NCBI GenBank assembly: GCA_965248605.1
Contig: CBDFJV010000007.1
Coordinates: forward strand, 620,001-684,000
Length of the DNA: 64,000 nt
From: CAUZJF01 sp965248605
Lineage (GTDB): Bacteria > Chloroflexota > Dehalococcoidia > Lucifugimonadales > CAUZJF01
Reading direction: 5' to 3'
Positions 16,699 to 25,717 of the stretch are shown piece by piece. Position numbers and translations under genes: made by a program. Numbering within the stretch: position 1 is the stretch's first letter; the number at the start of each line of letters is the position of its first letter. Under the pieces are notes generated by a model. That model had not been told where the DNA came from and ran no database searches. It worked only from the letters and a program-made list of their open reading frames with translations.

Positions 16699-17592
16699 CT
16701 AGCCCAGCATCTCGCGGAGGGCGGCTATGTGCTCCGGGGTCGAGCCGCAGCAGCCGCCGACGACCTGGGCGCCGTCGTCGACCCAGCCTCGGACGGCCGA
16801 GGCGTAGGCGGAGGGTGCGTACTCGTCGGATATCTGGACGAGGTTCGAGTAGCCGCCGACGGGTCCCTCGAAGGCTGCCCGTAGCTTGGGAAGCGTCGCC
16901 GCGATGCCGTCGGGGCGGCTGCACATCGTCAGTATGGCAGCGGGCTCGCGGCCTTTGAGGGCTTCGACCAGGTCCTCGACGGGGCGGCCGTCCTCCAGGG
17001 TGCCCTCGGGCGTTACGTTGGCCATGCCGAGGAAGACGGGGACTCCGAAGGGGGACACGGCGTCCATCGCCAGGACGGCCGCTTCGACGGTCCGCACGTA
17101 CTCGAGCGCAAGAACGTCGACGCCGGCGTTCGTCAGGGTCTTTGCCTGCGTCCTGTACTCGTCGACCGGGTCGATCTCGGCCATGTGGTCCTTGCCCATG
17201 TGCGGCGTTGAGATACTTCCGGCGACGTATGCCTCGGGCTTGACGGCGTCGCGCGCGGCGATGGTAAGTTCCGCAGCGGCTCGGGTGTACTCCTCGGCCC
17301 TATCTGCCAGATGGCCGAGCCCGCGGCCGATGAGCTTGCCCCGGTTTGTGTTGAAGGTGTTCGTCGTGACGATGTCGGCCCCGGCGTGCAGGTAGTCCTC
17401 ATGGATCTCGCGGACCTTGTCAGGAGCGTCCATTATTGCGTTGGCCGAGTGGCGTGTGATCCCCTCGGCCACCGAGCCGTCGGGATTCACGGAGCTGGTC
17501 ACGCCTCGGCGCTTGAGCTCGGTGCCGTTGGCGCCGTCGAGGAGAAGCCGATCGCCGGCTGCGAGCCTTGAGACAATGTTCGATCTGGACAT
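16699..17592 (-). CDS. Homocysteine S-methyltransferase family protein
   Basis: A 297-aa stand-alone S-methyltransferase domain. It opens with LLLDGANGTELKRRGV, continues with ADIVTTNTFNTNRGKL, and ends with the zinc-binding VVGGCCGSTPEHIAALR. The first zinc Cys is in ILTMCSRPD rather than the usual NCS. Such proteins move a methyl group onto homocysteine to make methionine, or act as the homocysteine domain of a split methionine synthase; no B12 or folate domain is attached. It is divergent from selB, 121 bases away, and may share a promoter region with it. Confidence 0.88.
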   Translation of the reverse strand: MSRSNIVSRLAAGDRLLLDGANGTELKRRGVTSSVNPDGSVAEGITRHSANAIMDAPDKVREIHEDYLHAGADIVTTNTFNTNRGKLIGRGLGHLADRAEEYTRAAAELTIAARDAVKPEAYVAGSISTPHMGKDHMAEIDPVDEYRTQAKTLTNAGVDVLALEYVRTVEAAVLAMDAVSPFGVPVFLGMANVTPEGTLEDGRPVEDLVEALKGREPAAILTMCSRPDGIAATLPKLRAAFEGPVGGYSNLVQISDEYAPSAYASAVRGWVDDGAQVVGGCCGSTPEHIAALREMLG

Positions 17593-17713
17593 TCCGGTTA
17601 CCTCGAGAGGCGATGTTACGGCGTACAGGGACGGCGCATAAGTTCTGCCATCCCTAGCGCCCTCAACGACTATGCTATCCTAAGCCAATTCTACCCCTCT
17701 CTGGTGCTTCCGC

Positions 17714-19576
17714 GTGTACGTTATCGGCACCGCCGGACACGTCGATCACGGGAAATCGACGCTGGTCGAAGCCCTGACCGGCATCGACCCCGACCGCCTG
17801 CGCGAAGAGAAAGAGCGCGGGCTGACCATCGACCTCGGTTTCGCCTGGCTCAGCCTTCCGAGCGGCAACGAGGTCAGCATCGTCGACGTTCCGGGTCACG
17901 AGCGCTTCGTAAATAACATGCTCGCTGGAGTCGGCGGTATCGACATGGCCTTGCTGGTCGTGGCGGCCGACGAATCGGTGATGCCGCAGACCAGAGAGCA
18001 CCTGGCCATCCTCGACTTGCTAGGCGTGGATCGTGGCATCGTCGCAGTGACGAAGCGCGACCTGGTGGACGACGAGCTGGCGGACCTAGTGGCTGCCGAG
18101 GTCGAAGACGTGCTCTCGGGCACCACCTTAGTAGGGTCGAAGATCCTCACGGTCTCGGGAACGACGCGGGTAGGTCTTCCGGAACTGGTTGCCGTTGTCG
18201 ACGAAATGCTGGAGCAGGCGGCGCCTAAGAAGGACGTGGGCCGTCCTCGTTTGCCAATCGACCGCTCGTTTACGATCTCAGGATTCGGCACTGTCGTTAC
18301 AGGCACCCTTATCGACGGGAGACTGGACGTCGGGCAGGAGGTCGAGCTTGTGCCTTCGGGCAAGACGGCTCGCGTTCGGGGCCTGCAGACGCACAAACAG
18401 AAAGTCGATCACGCCGAGCCCGGTACCCGAGTGGCGGCCAACTTGTCGGGCGTGGCCCACGACGAGATCAGCAGGGGCGAGGTGCTCGCAACGCCCGGAT
18501 GGCTTACGGCCACGACGGCAATCGACGTCCATCTGCGGACCATCCCGGATGCGCCGCGCGCCGTTCGACACAACATGTTCGCGACGGTCCACACGGGCAG
18601 CAGCGAGACCGTGGCACGCGTTAGGCTGCTAGAAAAGGACTCGGCTGGGCCGGGCGATTCGACCTGGGCCCAACTGAAGCTTGACAACCCTGTCGCTGCC
18701 GTCAGGGGCGACCACTTCGTAGTTCGATCCAACCAGACGACGCTCGGCGGAGGAAACATCGTCGAGCCCAACGCGCGAAGGCACCGGCGGGATTACAAGC
18801 CCATCCTGGACAGACTCGCGGTCCTGGAAATGGGCTCCGACAGGGACATCCTCCTGAGCGGCATCGAATCATCGCAGCCGGCAGACTTCCCGGAGCTCGT
18901 GAGCCGGACCAACCTTCAGCCCGCCAAAGCCCGATCGGAGCTGACCCAGATGGCCTCGGAGAAGCTAGTCATCATCCTGGGCAACGAAAAGATGGGGGCC
19001 GGCACTTCCTTGTTCACGGCAGGAGGGTGGTCGCAGGTGGCCGACAGGGCCGGAGCGTTCGTAGAGGACTTCCACAAGCAGCACCCTCCCAGAAAGGGCG
19101 TGGCGAAGGAAGAGCTGCGCAGTCGATTGGGCATGTCGTCGCAGGTCTTCAATCTCGTTCTGCCGTTGCTGGAGCAGGAAGCAGTCCTGGTAGACGAAGG
19201 GTCGGTCGTGCGGCGCCCAGACCACGCCCGGGAGATACCAAGTGATAAAGAGGGTGAGGTCGAAGAGTACCTCAAGCTGCTGGAGCTGGACCGATACTCG
19301 CCTCCGACCGATGCGCCGGTCGACCCCGAGCTGCTAAATCTGTTAGCCGAGCAAGGCAAGGTAGTCAAGGTGAGTGACTCGGTCGTGTTCTCGACATCGG
19401 CCTACCAGGAGATGGCGGACACGGTATCGAACCTGATCCGAGAACGAGGGCAGGTGACGGTGGGGGATGTTCGCGACGCCTTCGGCACGAGCCGAAAGTA
19501 TGCGCTTGCTCTCCTGGACTACATGGACCAGCAGAAGCTGACCCGTCGGGTCGGCGACGCGAGGGTGCTAAGGTAG
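17714..19576 (+). CDS. selB: Selenocysteine-specific elongation factor SelB
   Basis: A 620-aa GTPase with GTG start at 17714. G1 is GTAGHVDHGKST, G3 is DVPGHERF, G4 is VTKRD. Domain II and III follow (SGFGTVVTGTLIDGRLDVGQ; GTRVAANLSG), then four winged-helix repeats from about residue 380 that bind the SECIS hairpin (ends with VGDVRDAFGTSRKYALALLD). SelB delivers Sec-tRNA to in-frame UGA codons. Its presence means the organism decodes Sec, which supports the TGA in the AhpD-like gene at 9909-10460. selA, selC and selD are not in this window. Confidence 0.96.
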   Translation: MYVIGTAGHVDHGKSTLVEALTGIDPDRLREEKERGLTIDLGFAWLSLPSGNEVSIVDVPGHERFVNNMLAGVGGIDMALLVVAADESVMPQTREHLAILDLLGVDRGIVAVTKRDLVDDELADLVAAEVEDVLSGTTLVGSKILTVSGTTRVGLPELVAVVDEMLEQAAPKKDVGRPRLPIDRSFTISGFGTVVTGTLIDGRLDVGQEVELVPSGKTARVRGLQTHKQKVDHAEPGTRVAANLSGVAHDEISRGEVLATPGWLTATTAIDVHLRTIPDAPRAVRHNMFATVHTGSSETVARVRLLEKDSAGPGDSTWAQLKLDNPVAAVRGDHFVVRSNQTTLGGGNIVEPNARRHRRDYKPILDRLAVLEMGSDRDILLSGIESSQPADFPELVSRTNLQPAKARSELTQMASEKLVIILGNEKMGAGTSLFTAGGWSQVADRAGAFVEDFHKQHPPRKGVAKEELRSRLGMSSQVFNLVLPLLEQEAVLVDEGSVVRRPDHAREIPSDKEGEVEEYLKLLELDRYSPPTDAPVDPELLNLLAEQGKVVKVSDSVVFSTSAYQEMADTVSNLIRERGQVTVGDVRDAFGTSRKYALALLDYMDQQKLTRRVGDARVLR

Positions 19577-19613
19577 ACCGGTCGTCCGTTTTCTATCCGG
19601 ACTCTGGAGGAGT

Positions 19614-19745
19614 GGCTTTGCACAAGAAGTCGTCTTGCAGAGCCGTGGTTCGACGGGCTCACCACGAACGTTTCTTCAAATCTCACCGTTCGTCCTGCGC
19701 GTATCGGAGGACAATTGACGGCGTCGGGGCACCTAAGTGCAAAGC
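19614..19745. mobile_element. 132-bp MITE-like element, same family as 13258-13587
   Basis: Ends GGCTTTGCAC and GTGCAAAGC match the inverted repeats at 13258 and 13587. Flanks are TGGAGGAGT (19605-19613) and TGGCGGAGT (19746-19754), a 9-bp duplication with one mismatch. The inside starts like the other copies (GTCGTCTTGC, then GAGCCGTGGTTCGACGGG) but lacks the long middle segment. Confidence 0.8.
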
Positions 19746-19771
19746 TGGCGGAGTGAGAGACCGAGACATCG

Positions 19772-20272
19772 ATGTCTAACGAAGATAGATGCGGTCCGGC
19801 CGAGGGCGTGCTCACGGTCACGCTCGACTTCAGCGTGCTCAGTGTCTCGTACCTATCGTCTCTGCTGCGAATCCTGCAAGCGTCGCTGAGAGAGGTCGCT
19901 CGGAGCATCGATGATGTCCGGGGCCGGTTCGACGAGCTGCCGCAGCCCGTTCTCGTGGTCTGCCAGCTCGACGGCGGCGACGATCTTACGCTCCAACTGG
20001 TCTTCACCGACGCCGACAGTGGAGGACCGCTGACCGAGCTGTCCGCGACGGTGTTCGGCGCTTTCATGGACGAACTCGGCGAGTTCATCCGCGGCCTGCC
20101 CCAGCCCGGACTGTGGGGTAGGGCGGCGTTGAGTCCCCCCGAGCCGGACGCCCCCGAGCTGTCGAAGCGCATGGACCAGGTCTACCGGGAGATGCACCGC
20201 TCGTCGAAGTCGGCGATCAGCTTCCGGGGACACACCATCGAGATCGAAGGCGACCGGCTGGAGATTCTGTGA
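19772..20272 (+). CDS. Hypothetical protein
   Basis: A 166-aa soluble acidic protein I do not recognise. It has no signal peptide or membrane helix. Alternating hydrophobic strands (LTVTLDFSVLSVSYLSSLLR, LTLQLVFTD) and a C-terminal strand pair (AISFRGHTIEIEGDRLEIL) suggest an alpha/beta fold. Codon usage matches the neighbouring chromosomal genes. It is flanked by a MITE-like element and toxin-antitoxin remnants, so it may belong to accessory DNA. Confidence 0.6.
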   Translation: MSNEDRCGPAEGVLTVTLDFSVLSVSYLSSLLRILQASLREVARSIDDVRGRFDELPQPVLVVCQLDGGDDLTLQLVFTDADSGGPLTELSATVFGAFMDELGEFIRGLPQPGLWGRAALSPPEPDAPELSKRMDQVYREMHRSSKSAISFRGHTIEIEGDRLEIL

Positions 20273-20289
20273 GAGACGTGCGGGACGTG

Positions 20290-20355
20290 GGCAGGTCGTT
20301 CCCGAGTTCCGTGATGAAGCTATTCGCCGAGCTTATGTGAATGGGAGCGTCTGGT
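20290..20355 (+). pseudogene. ParE-type toxin remnant
   Basis: A short frame reads GQVVPEFRDEAIR and then stops at TAG 20353-20355. It matches the segment GQVVPEFGDEAVREL of the intact ParE-like toxin at 21833-22123. There is no room for a complete gene, so this is a decayed copy. Confidence 0.5.
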
Positions 20356-20516
20356 AGGCTATCCAGCGAAGTGAAATGCCGGAACAATGGGCATAGCTGA
20401 GACTCTGACTTCAGTAGCTAGACCGACGACAACCCTTGATCATAAAGCGTGGTGAAAGGCTGCGGCAAATGAGCCGGACCATTAGACTGACACAATAAAG
20501 GAAGAGGGTGGTGACC

Positions 20517-20786
20517 ATGCCTCATGCACGTTACACCAGTGATGAAATTGTCAGGCGTGGGCAGGAGTTGTATGACCGGCGGGTCCGTGCCCGGGTCGAG
20601 CCAGGCCACCGAGGCGAGTTTCTTGTTCTCGACATTGAGACCGGAGACTACGAGATCGACCCTAATGAAGTCACAGCTCTAAGACGAGCGAAGGCGAAGA
20701 ACCCCAATCCCGCGCTTTACATCTTGCGGGTTGGCGCTCCCACAGCTTATCGGATAGGGGCACCACGGGCCGCAACAAAGTCGTGA
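20517..20786 (+). CDS. Small protein paired with a clan AA aspartic protease
   Basis: The start at 20517 is preferred over 20508 because the product then begins MPHARYTSDEIVRRGQELYD, like related short proteins I recall from cyanobacteria and Chloroflexota. The 89-aa product has a helical N-terminus and a strand-rich centre (RGEFLVLDIETGDYEID). It overlaps the start of the protease gene by GTGA, so the two are translated together. The pairing looks like a toxin-antitoxin-style module but no such role is established. Confidence 0.65.
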   Translation: MPHARYTSDEIVRRGQELYDRRVRARVEPGHRGEFLVLDIETGDYEIDPNEVTALRRAKAKNPNPALYILRVGAPTAYRIGAPRAATKS

Positions 20787-21154
20787 TCACCGGAGTGGTG
20801 ACTCCCAACAGGGAGGCCGTTGTTCATCTGGAGGTACGCGGTGCCTCCGGCCAAAAGGCAGAGGTCGACGCCGTAATCGACACAGGTTTTACCGGGCCTC
20901 TTACGTTACCGACATGGGTCATCTCATCCGTTGGGCTGACATACGCCGGTACCACCCAAGTGACGCTGGCCGATGCCAGCCACGTATCCATGGAGGCGTA
21001 TGAAGGGACCGTGCGATGGGACGATAAGGAGCGAGATGTTCTGGTTCTGGCGGCGGATGGCGTTGCTCTCGTAGGGATGGCTCTACTCTCTGGCTACCGT
21101 CTTACCCTTGATGTGGAGGCCGGAGGCTCCGTTCGTATTGAGGCACTCCTATGA
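20783..21154 (+). CDS. Retropepsin-like (clan AA) aspartic protease
   Basis: A 123-aa protein with GTG start at 20783 inside the previous stop. The active-site motif is AVIDTGFTGPLTLP (Asp-Thr-Gly). One motif per chain means it must dimerise, as retropepsins do. The second hydrophobic-glycine segment VLVLAADGVALVGMALLSGY is the expected ALLG-type motif. Small bacterial proteins of this kind are common next to a short conserved gene, as here; their substrates are unknown. Confidence 0.8.
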   Translation: MITGVVTPNREAVVHLEVRGASGQKAEVDAVIDTGFTGPLTLPTWVISSVGLTYAGTTQVTLADASHVSMEAYEGTVRWDDKERDVLVLAADGVALVGMALLSGYRLTLDVEAGGSVRIEALL

Positions 21155-21193
21155 ATGACGGACTCAGCGGAGTCTTGGAGCGACGACCGCAGG

Positions 21194-21307
21194 GGTATCT
21201 ATTCTGCGTTGGGGTTCGGTTTTCCTGATGGTAAAGGATATCCAGTCACCGCCCGTCCCATGACAGACCGAGAAAGACGCAGATACAACGAGTGGAGAAA
21301 CCGATGA
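21194..21307 (+). pseudogene. BrnT-type toxin remnant
   Basis: The frame reads YSALGFGFPDGKGYPVTARP then MTDRERRRYNEWRNR and stops at 21305-21307. The end matches the BrnT C-terminus, which has an ISAR element followed by a charged ERRRYEE-like helix. The N-terminal two-thirds, with the catalytic residues, is missing. Confidence 0.55.
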
Positions 21308-21550
21308 CTACCGGAAGATTCCCGAGACCGACTCCATTCAGGAACTGGCCGAGTTCTGGGATACCCATGACCTCACCGACTCCAGGGGGAGTTGGAAGAA
21401 GTCGGCGAAGAGGTTTTTGAGCGTTCTGGGGTCGTGAGCGTTCCGTTGCAGCCCAGAGAGATCGAAGCGTTGAAAGGGATTGCGAAGTCCAGAGGAGCGG
21501 TAGTGGGGGACGTGATCAGGGGGTCGGTCGAAGAGAAGGTACACTCGTAG
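21304..21550 (+). pseudogene. BrnA/CopG-like antitoxin remnant, frameshifted
   Basis: One frame gives IPETDSIQELAEFWDTHDLT, and after a one-base shift near 21380 another gives LEEVGEEVFERS, VPLQPREIEALKGIAKSRGA and VGDVIRGSVEEKV with a stop at 21548. Joined, this is a typical antitoxin: a conserved HDLT segment followed by a ribbon-helix-helix. It overlaps the stop of the BrnT remnant, so this was a toxin-antitoxin operon. Confidence 0.6.
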
Positions 21551-21659
21551 AGGTGTCGCCAGGTGATGACTCCTGAGGCTCGCCAACAGGCCCGAGATCG
21601 AGGAGTTCGTCAGCCAGCTGATTAGGAAACGCGGTAGAATCAAGGTGCCGGAGGCATCT

Positions 21660-21848
21660 ATGAAGACAGGCAAGGAAGAAGTACGAGAGTTATTAGAGCA
21701 GCTCCCCGAGAACGCGTCGCTCGAGGACATCCAGTACCACATCTACGTCCGTCAGAAGATTCAGATGGGCCTGGACGCTGAGGCGGACGGTAAGGTCATC
21801 TCGCAGGCCGAAGCCGAGAAGCGGATGGCTCGGTGGCTCGAGAAGTAG
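21660..21848 (+). CDS. Antitoxin of a ParE-type pair
   Basis: ATG 21660 has GGAGG ending five bases upstream, which decides it over the upstream GTG at 21645. The 62-aa product reads KEEVRELLEQLPENASLEDI, then QYHIYVRQKIQMGLDAEADG and ends KRMARWLEK. This is the usual form of short helical antitoxins found before ParE/RelE toxins. It overlaps the toxin start by 16 bases. Confidence 0.8.
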   Translation: MKTGKEEVRELLEQLPENASLEDIQYHIYVRQKIQMGLDAEADGKVISQAEAEKRMARWLEK

Positions 21849-22123
21849 TCTGGACGGACTCCGCGTGGAACGACCTTGAATCTGCCGCTGACTACATAGC
21901 GAGAGACTCAGGCGCCTACGCTTCCGCGTTTGTGCAGAAGGTTAAGGCCGCCGCTGCCTCGCTTTCGGAACACACCGAACGAGGTCAGGTAGTTCCCGAG
22001 TTCGGCGACGAGGCCGTACGCGAGTTGCTCGTCCGGCCTTACAGATTGGTTTATAGAGTGACCCCGGCACGGGTGTCGGTCCTGGCTCTGATTCATGGGG
22101 CTACCCGCGCCCGGAGGCTATAG
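21833..22123 (+). CDS. ParE/RelE-superfamily toxin
   Basis: A 96-aa protein with GTG start at 21833. It has the ParE-like opening VVWTDSAWNDLESAADYI, the middle motif RGQVVPEFGDEAVRELLV and the closing RLVYRVTPARVSVLALIHG with basic residues at the end (ATRARRL). ParE toxins poison gyrase and RelE toxins cut mRNA; the sequence alone does not decide between them, although the fold features are nearer ParE. With the antitoxin it forms the only intact toxin-antitoxin unit in this degraded stretch. Confidence 0.85.
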   Translation: MAREVVWTDSAWNDLESAADYIARDSGAYASAFVQKVKAAAASLSEHTERGQVVPEFGDEAVRELLVRPYRLVYRVTPARVSVLALIHGATRARRL

Positions 22124-22187
22124 TTGCTTTGGATCAGGCGGGGCGGATCGCATGTGAATCACTGTCGGGTGGGCACTTGGTGACCTG

Positions 22188-23384
22188 ATGGCGTTGAACC
22201 TAACCGACACGGCCGGGCAGATCGACGGGATGGCGTCGGACCTCAAGGCGCGGCAGAGCGACCGGGAGCGACGAATCCTGTCGGCGCTGCGTGGCATCGA
22301 GGACTTCGAAACTCAGGACAGCGAAGGGCCCGACGGCGAGCCGGAGGGGACCGGCTGGGCGGTCCCTGTGGTCCTGGAACCTCCAGGCTCCGTCTTCCCA
22401 GCTCAGGAGCCACCAGCCGACTTCACCGTGGCGTCGGCAGACGGCTCTCAGATCGACGCCGACCGCCACCTGGCCGCCCGCTGCTTCCTGATCAACACCG
22501 GTGTGTCGGTGCTTACTTACGGGTCGCGGGCCGACGCCGACCTGTCCAGCAGGCCCCGCCTCTATGCCCGCAGCGACGAGCTCGTCATCCGGGACCCGGT
22601 GACCTTCCGCGAGCAGACCATCGAAGGCGCGGTGCTGGGAGCGAAGCGCACGGTGGAGGAGATTCGCGGATTGGTCGACGTCGTGTCGAAGCTGCCCGAC
22701 GAGACGCCCATACTGGCCCTGATAGACGGCTCGCTACTAATGCTCGGTCTAGTCGGGAGGGGCTACGAAGACTTCGTTCGGCAGGAGCTTGTGGAGGACG
22801 GCTTCGCGGCCGCCCTCGAGGACCTACGGGGGCTATCGGAGGCCAGGACCGTCGCGGTGGCGAGCTACATCAGCCTGCCTCGTCACTTCGAGGTGGTCAA
22901 CGCCCTACGGCCTACGGTATGCGAGTTCACAGACGGCGCCTGTGGATCGGTGAGGAATGGCCGCCAGTCCTGCGAACGATGCGTCGACGGGGTTTTAGAC
23001 AGGGAGATATTCGCCAGACTGCTGCAGCCGGGCGAGCGGTCCGGGCTGTTCATGACGTCTTCGCCTTTCGTGGAGGACCACTACCGGGGGCAGCGCATCT
23101 GCTTCTTCTACGTCAACGTAGGCGCGGAGATTTGTCGTGTCGAGGTGCCGTCCTGGGTGGCCGAGGACGAGGCGCTGCTCGGACTGGCGCACACTCTCGT
23201 GGTCGATCAGTGCGAGCGGGGTCGGGGCTACCCGGTGGGGTTGATGGAGGCGCACGAGCAGGCCGTCGTGAGCGGTCGGGACCGACGAGTCTTCGTACAG
23301 CTCGTCGAGAGGGCGCTTTATGACCAGGACCTTCCCGTGTTTACGTCGGAGAAGGACAGATCGAAACGACTGCGTTGGTTGTGA
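22188..23384 (+). CDS. nurA: NurA-domain nuclease
   Basis: A 398-aa protein with the NurA signature: ASADGSQIDADRH (first metal-binding Asp) and PILALIDGSLLMLGL (second Asp). Later conserved pieces include SYISLPRHFEVVNALR, RICFFYVNVGAEICRVEVPS and a C-terminal YPVGLMEAHEQAVVSGRDR. NurA is a 5'-3' exonuclease that works with the HerA ATPase in end resection in archaea and some bacteria. No herA is present within the window. A CxxC pair (CERC) and other Cys near residues 245-265 may bind metal. Confidence 0.85.
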   Translation: MALNLTDTAGQIDGMASDLKARQSDRERRILSALRGIEDFETQDSEGPDGEPEGTGWAVPVVLEPPGSVFPAQEPPADFTVASADGSQIDADRHLAARCFLINTGVSVLTYGSRADADLSSRPRLYARSDELVIRDPVTFREQTIEGAVLGAKRTVEEIRGLVDVVSKLPDETPILALIDGSLLMLGLVGRGYEDFVRQELVEDGFAAALEDLRGLSEARTVAVASYISLPRHFEVVNALRPTVCEFTDGACGSVRNGRQSCERCVDGVLDREIFARLLQPGERSGLFMTSSPFVEDHYRGQRICFFYVNVGAEICRVEVPSWVAEDEALLGLAHTLVVDQCERGRGYPVGLMEAHEQAVVSGRDRRVFVQLVERALYDQDLPVFTSEKDRSKRLRWL

Positions 23385-23501
23385 TCACATCGTATCGACC
23401 GTTTCCAGTGGCTTGAAGGTGCCTGGAGGCCAGTATGGCGTTGACACGATAATGTCTCGGCGTATAATCCGGGCCAGTAGCTGCGCCTAAGGACATGGCT
23501 A

Positions 23502-25335
23502 ATGGCATTGAACGACGTCGCGCATCTCCGGCGAGTCAAGAAACTCCGACGGTGGGTGTTGGGACGGGTCTTCCAAGTCTCGATGGTAGCCGTGTTGGTC
23601 CTGACGGTCTCCGCATTAGCGGGGATTCGGGCTCCGATTGTCGAGGCGGCCACATTCACGGTTACCAAAACCGCTGACACCAACGACGGCACCTGCGATG
23701 GCGACTGCTCGCTCCGCGAGGCGGTACTGGCGGCGAACGCAGCCGGCGGGGCTGACGCGATCACTGTTCCAGCGGGCACCTACGTCCTGACTTCGGGTGC
23801 GCTGGGCATCTTCGATGGGGTCACGATCACGGGCGCCGGCTCGGCGACGACAATAATCGACGGCAACGCCCAAGACAGGGTGATCGACCTCGCAGGGGTT
23901 ACGATCATCACGGTGGACATCACGGGCGTGACCGTCCGAAACGGACGCGCTCAAGCCTTCGGGTCCGGGGCCGGCATTCACGTCAATTCATCTCATACGT
24001 TGAACCTCACGGACGTTGTCGTCACGGGGAATCACGCCACAGGGAGCTCAGGAGGCATTTTCGGCAACCTAGTAGACCGAAATCTTTGAAATGAGGGGTA
24101 GCCGAGATTGGCGTGCTACGACGACAGGGCGGGTTTCAAACCCGCCCCTACCAAGCCGTAACCTCAGAACCCTTCAATACTAGGATGTTGGACCACTAGG
24201 CCCTGTGACGCTGACAAACAGCGTCGTTAACGGCAACACCGCCGGCTTCAGTGTCGGGGGCATCAACGGCTCTACCTTGCACATCATAGATAGCACCATC
24301 TCTGGGAACTCGGCGGCCGGCGGTAGCGGTGGAGGGGTTTCTATCGGCGGCGTGACCGGAGGCCCGAGTTCGATCAGCGGCAGCACTATCTCCGGCAACG
24401 TTGCGAGCGGAAACGGAGGCGGTGTTTTAATCGGCAAGGACACGACGATCTCCGATACCGTGATCAGCGGCAACACGGCGTCAAAAGGCGGCGGGATACA
24501 CTCGGCCACCATCAACGTGACCCTCACCGACGTGACAATCACCGGCAACACGGCCACTTCGATTGTCGGTGGCGGTGGGATCTCCACTCAGACCCAGAAC
24601 CTGGCGATTACGAACGCGACGATATCCGGCAACATGGCTAACGCTGGTCCGAGAGGCGGCATCGCCTACGAGTTCGGTAGCACCACTACGACGCTCACCA
24701 ACGCGACGGTCAGTGGCAACTTGGCCGCCAAGGACGGGGGTGGAATCGCGCTAATCGGGTCCTTTAGCACGCTGGCCGTGGAGCTCGAAAGCGTTACGGT
24801 GACGGGCAACACCGCCGACAGCGACTCCAATGGGACCGGTGACGGTGGGGGTATCTTCCGGCAAGCGAACGTCGGTACCCTTTACTTCAGGAACACGATC
24901 GTGGCGGGGAACGTAGATAGCGGAGGGCAGGCCCCCGACTGCTCCGGCGGAGCCAGTGCCGAGCTCACCTCACGTGGCCACAACCTTGTCCAAAACACCG
25001 CCGGCTGCGGCATCGTCGGCGACACGACGGGCAACATAACCGGCCAAGATCCGCTACTTGGCCCACTGCAGGACAACGGCGGCCTGACCGATACCCACGC
25101 TGTTCCGCCCGGCAGCCCGGCTGTCGATGCGGGAGCGGGATCGTGTCCAGCGACTGATCAGCGAGGAACAGACAGGCCTCAGGGTCTGGGCTGTGACATC
25201 GGCGCCTACGAACTCGTCGCAGCTCCTCCTCCGCCTCCCGTTCCTGGTCTTAGCGCCTGGAGCCTCGTCGCGTTGGCCGGCATCATGGCGGCAATCGTAC
25301 TGCGCCGCATGTCCGCCGTGAGGCGGACCACCTAG
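23502..25335 (+). pseudogene. CSLREA-type beta-helix surface protein, split by MITE
   Basis: The first part (23502-24068) has a signal peptide, the CSLREA domain (DGDCSLREAVLAANAAGGAD) and the first beta-helix rungs. A MITE (24069-24199) then shifts the frame and brings a stop at 24089. The second part continues as GPVTLTNSVVNGNTAGFSVG with many ISGNTA-type rungs. It ends in a C-terminal sorting-like signal: VPGLSAWSLVALAGIMAA followed by basic residues. Removing 127 bp gives one continuous 568-aa frame. Such proteins are cell-surface, right-handed beta-helix proteins of adhesion or polysaccharide-binding type. Confidence 0.88.
24069..24199 (+). mobile_element. 131-bp MITE, copy B
   Basis: Identical over 131 bases to the reverse complement of 7920-8050. 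CTAG lies at both ends (24069-24072 and 24196-24199). Deleting 127 bp rejoins the host reading frame as GNLGPVTLTN, which fixes the insertion boundaries. Confidence 0.94.
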
Positions 25336-25337
25336 GT

Positions 25338-25700
25338 CTAAGCCCGCCAGCCCGACCTTTGACCGACCACCCTTTCGAGACCGGCGCGGTCGGTGATTTC
25401 GATCCGCTTCCGGCCAATCTCGACGACGCCGTTTTCCTTGAACTTGTCCAGGGTCGTCGTGATGCTCTCGCGCAGGCAGCCTACCGTGGCCGCCAGCTCC
25501 TGGTGAGAGTACCCTTCGACCAGGTCTTCGTCGGGGTCGGCGAGGCGAAGTAGCGGGCCCGCCACACGGCCCTTCACGTCGTTGAAGGCCATCTCCTCGA
25601 GGGCGTCTCTCGTCTGCTGCAACCTGCCGGCAAGCACGTCGACCATCCTCAGCGCCACCGATGGGTGCTGGGGCTGTGTATACTTCCTGGCATTCAACAC
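25338..25700 (-). pseudogene. Crp/Fnr-type regulator, C-terminal fragment
   Basis: The 120-aa frame has the dimer helix (LAGRLQQTRDALEEMAF) and a Crp-type winged HTH (YSHQELAATVGCLRESITTT, then LDKFKENGVVEI). The usual 120-residue N-terminal cyclic-nucleotide or sensor domain is absent: the sequence upstream of the frame is occupied by the start of the divergent gene at 25718. It is either a truncated remnant or a stand-alone DNA-binding protein. It ends three bases after the stop of the beta-helix gene on the other strand. Confidence 0.7.
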
Positions 25701-25717
25701 TATTGAGGTAGGACCCG

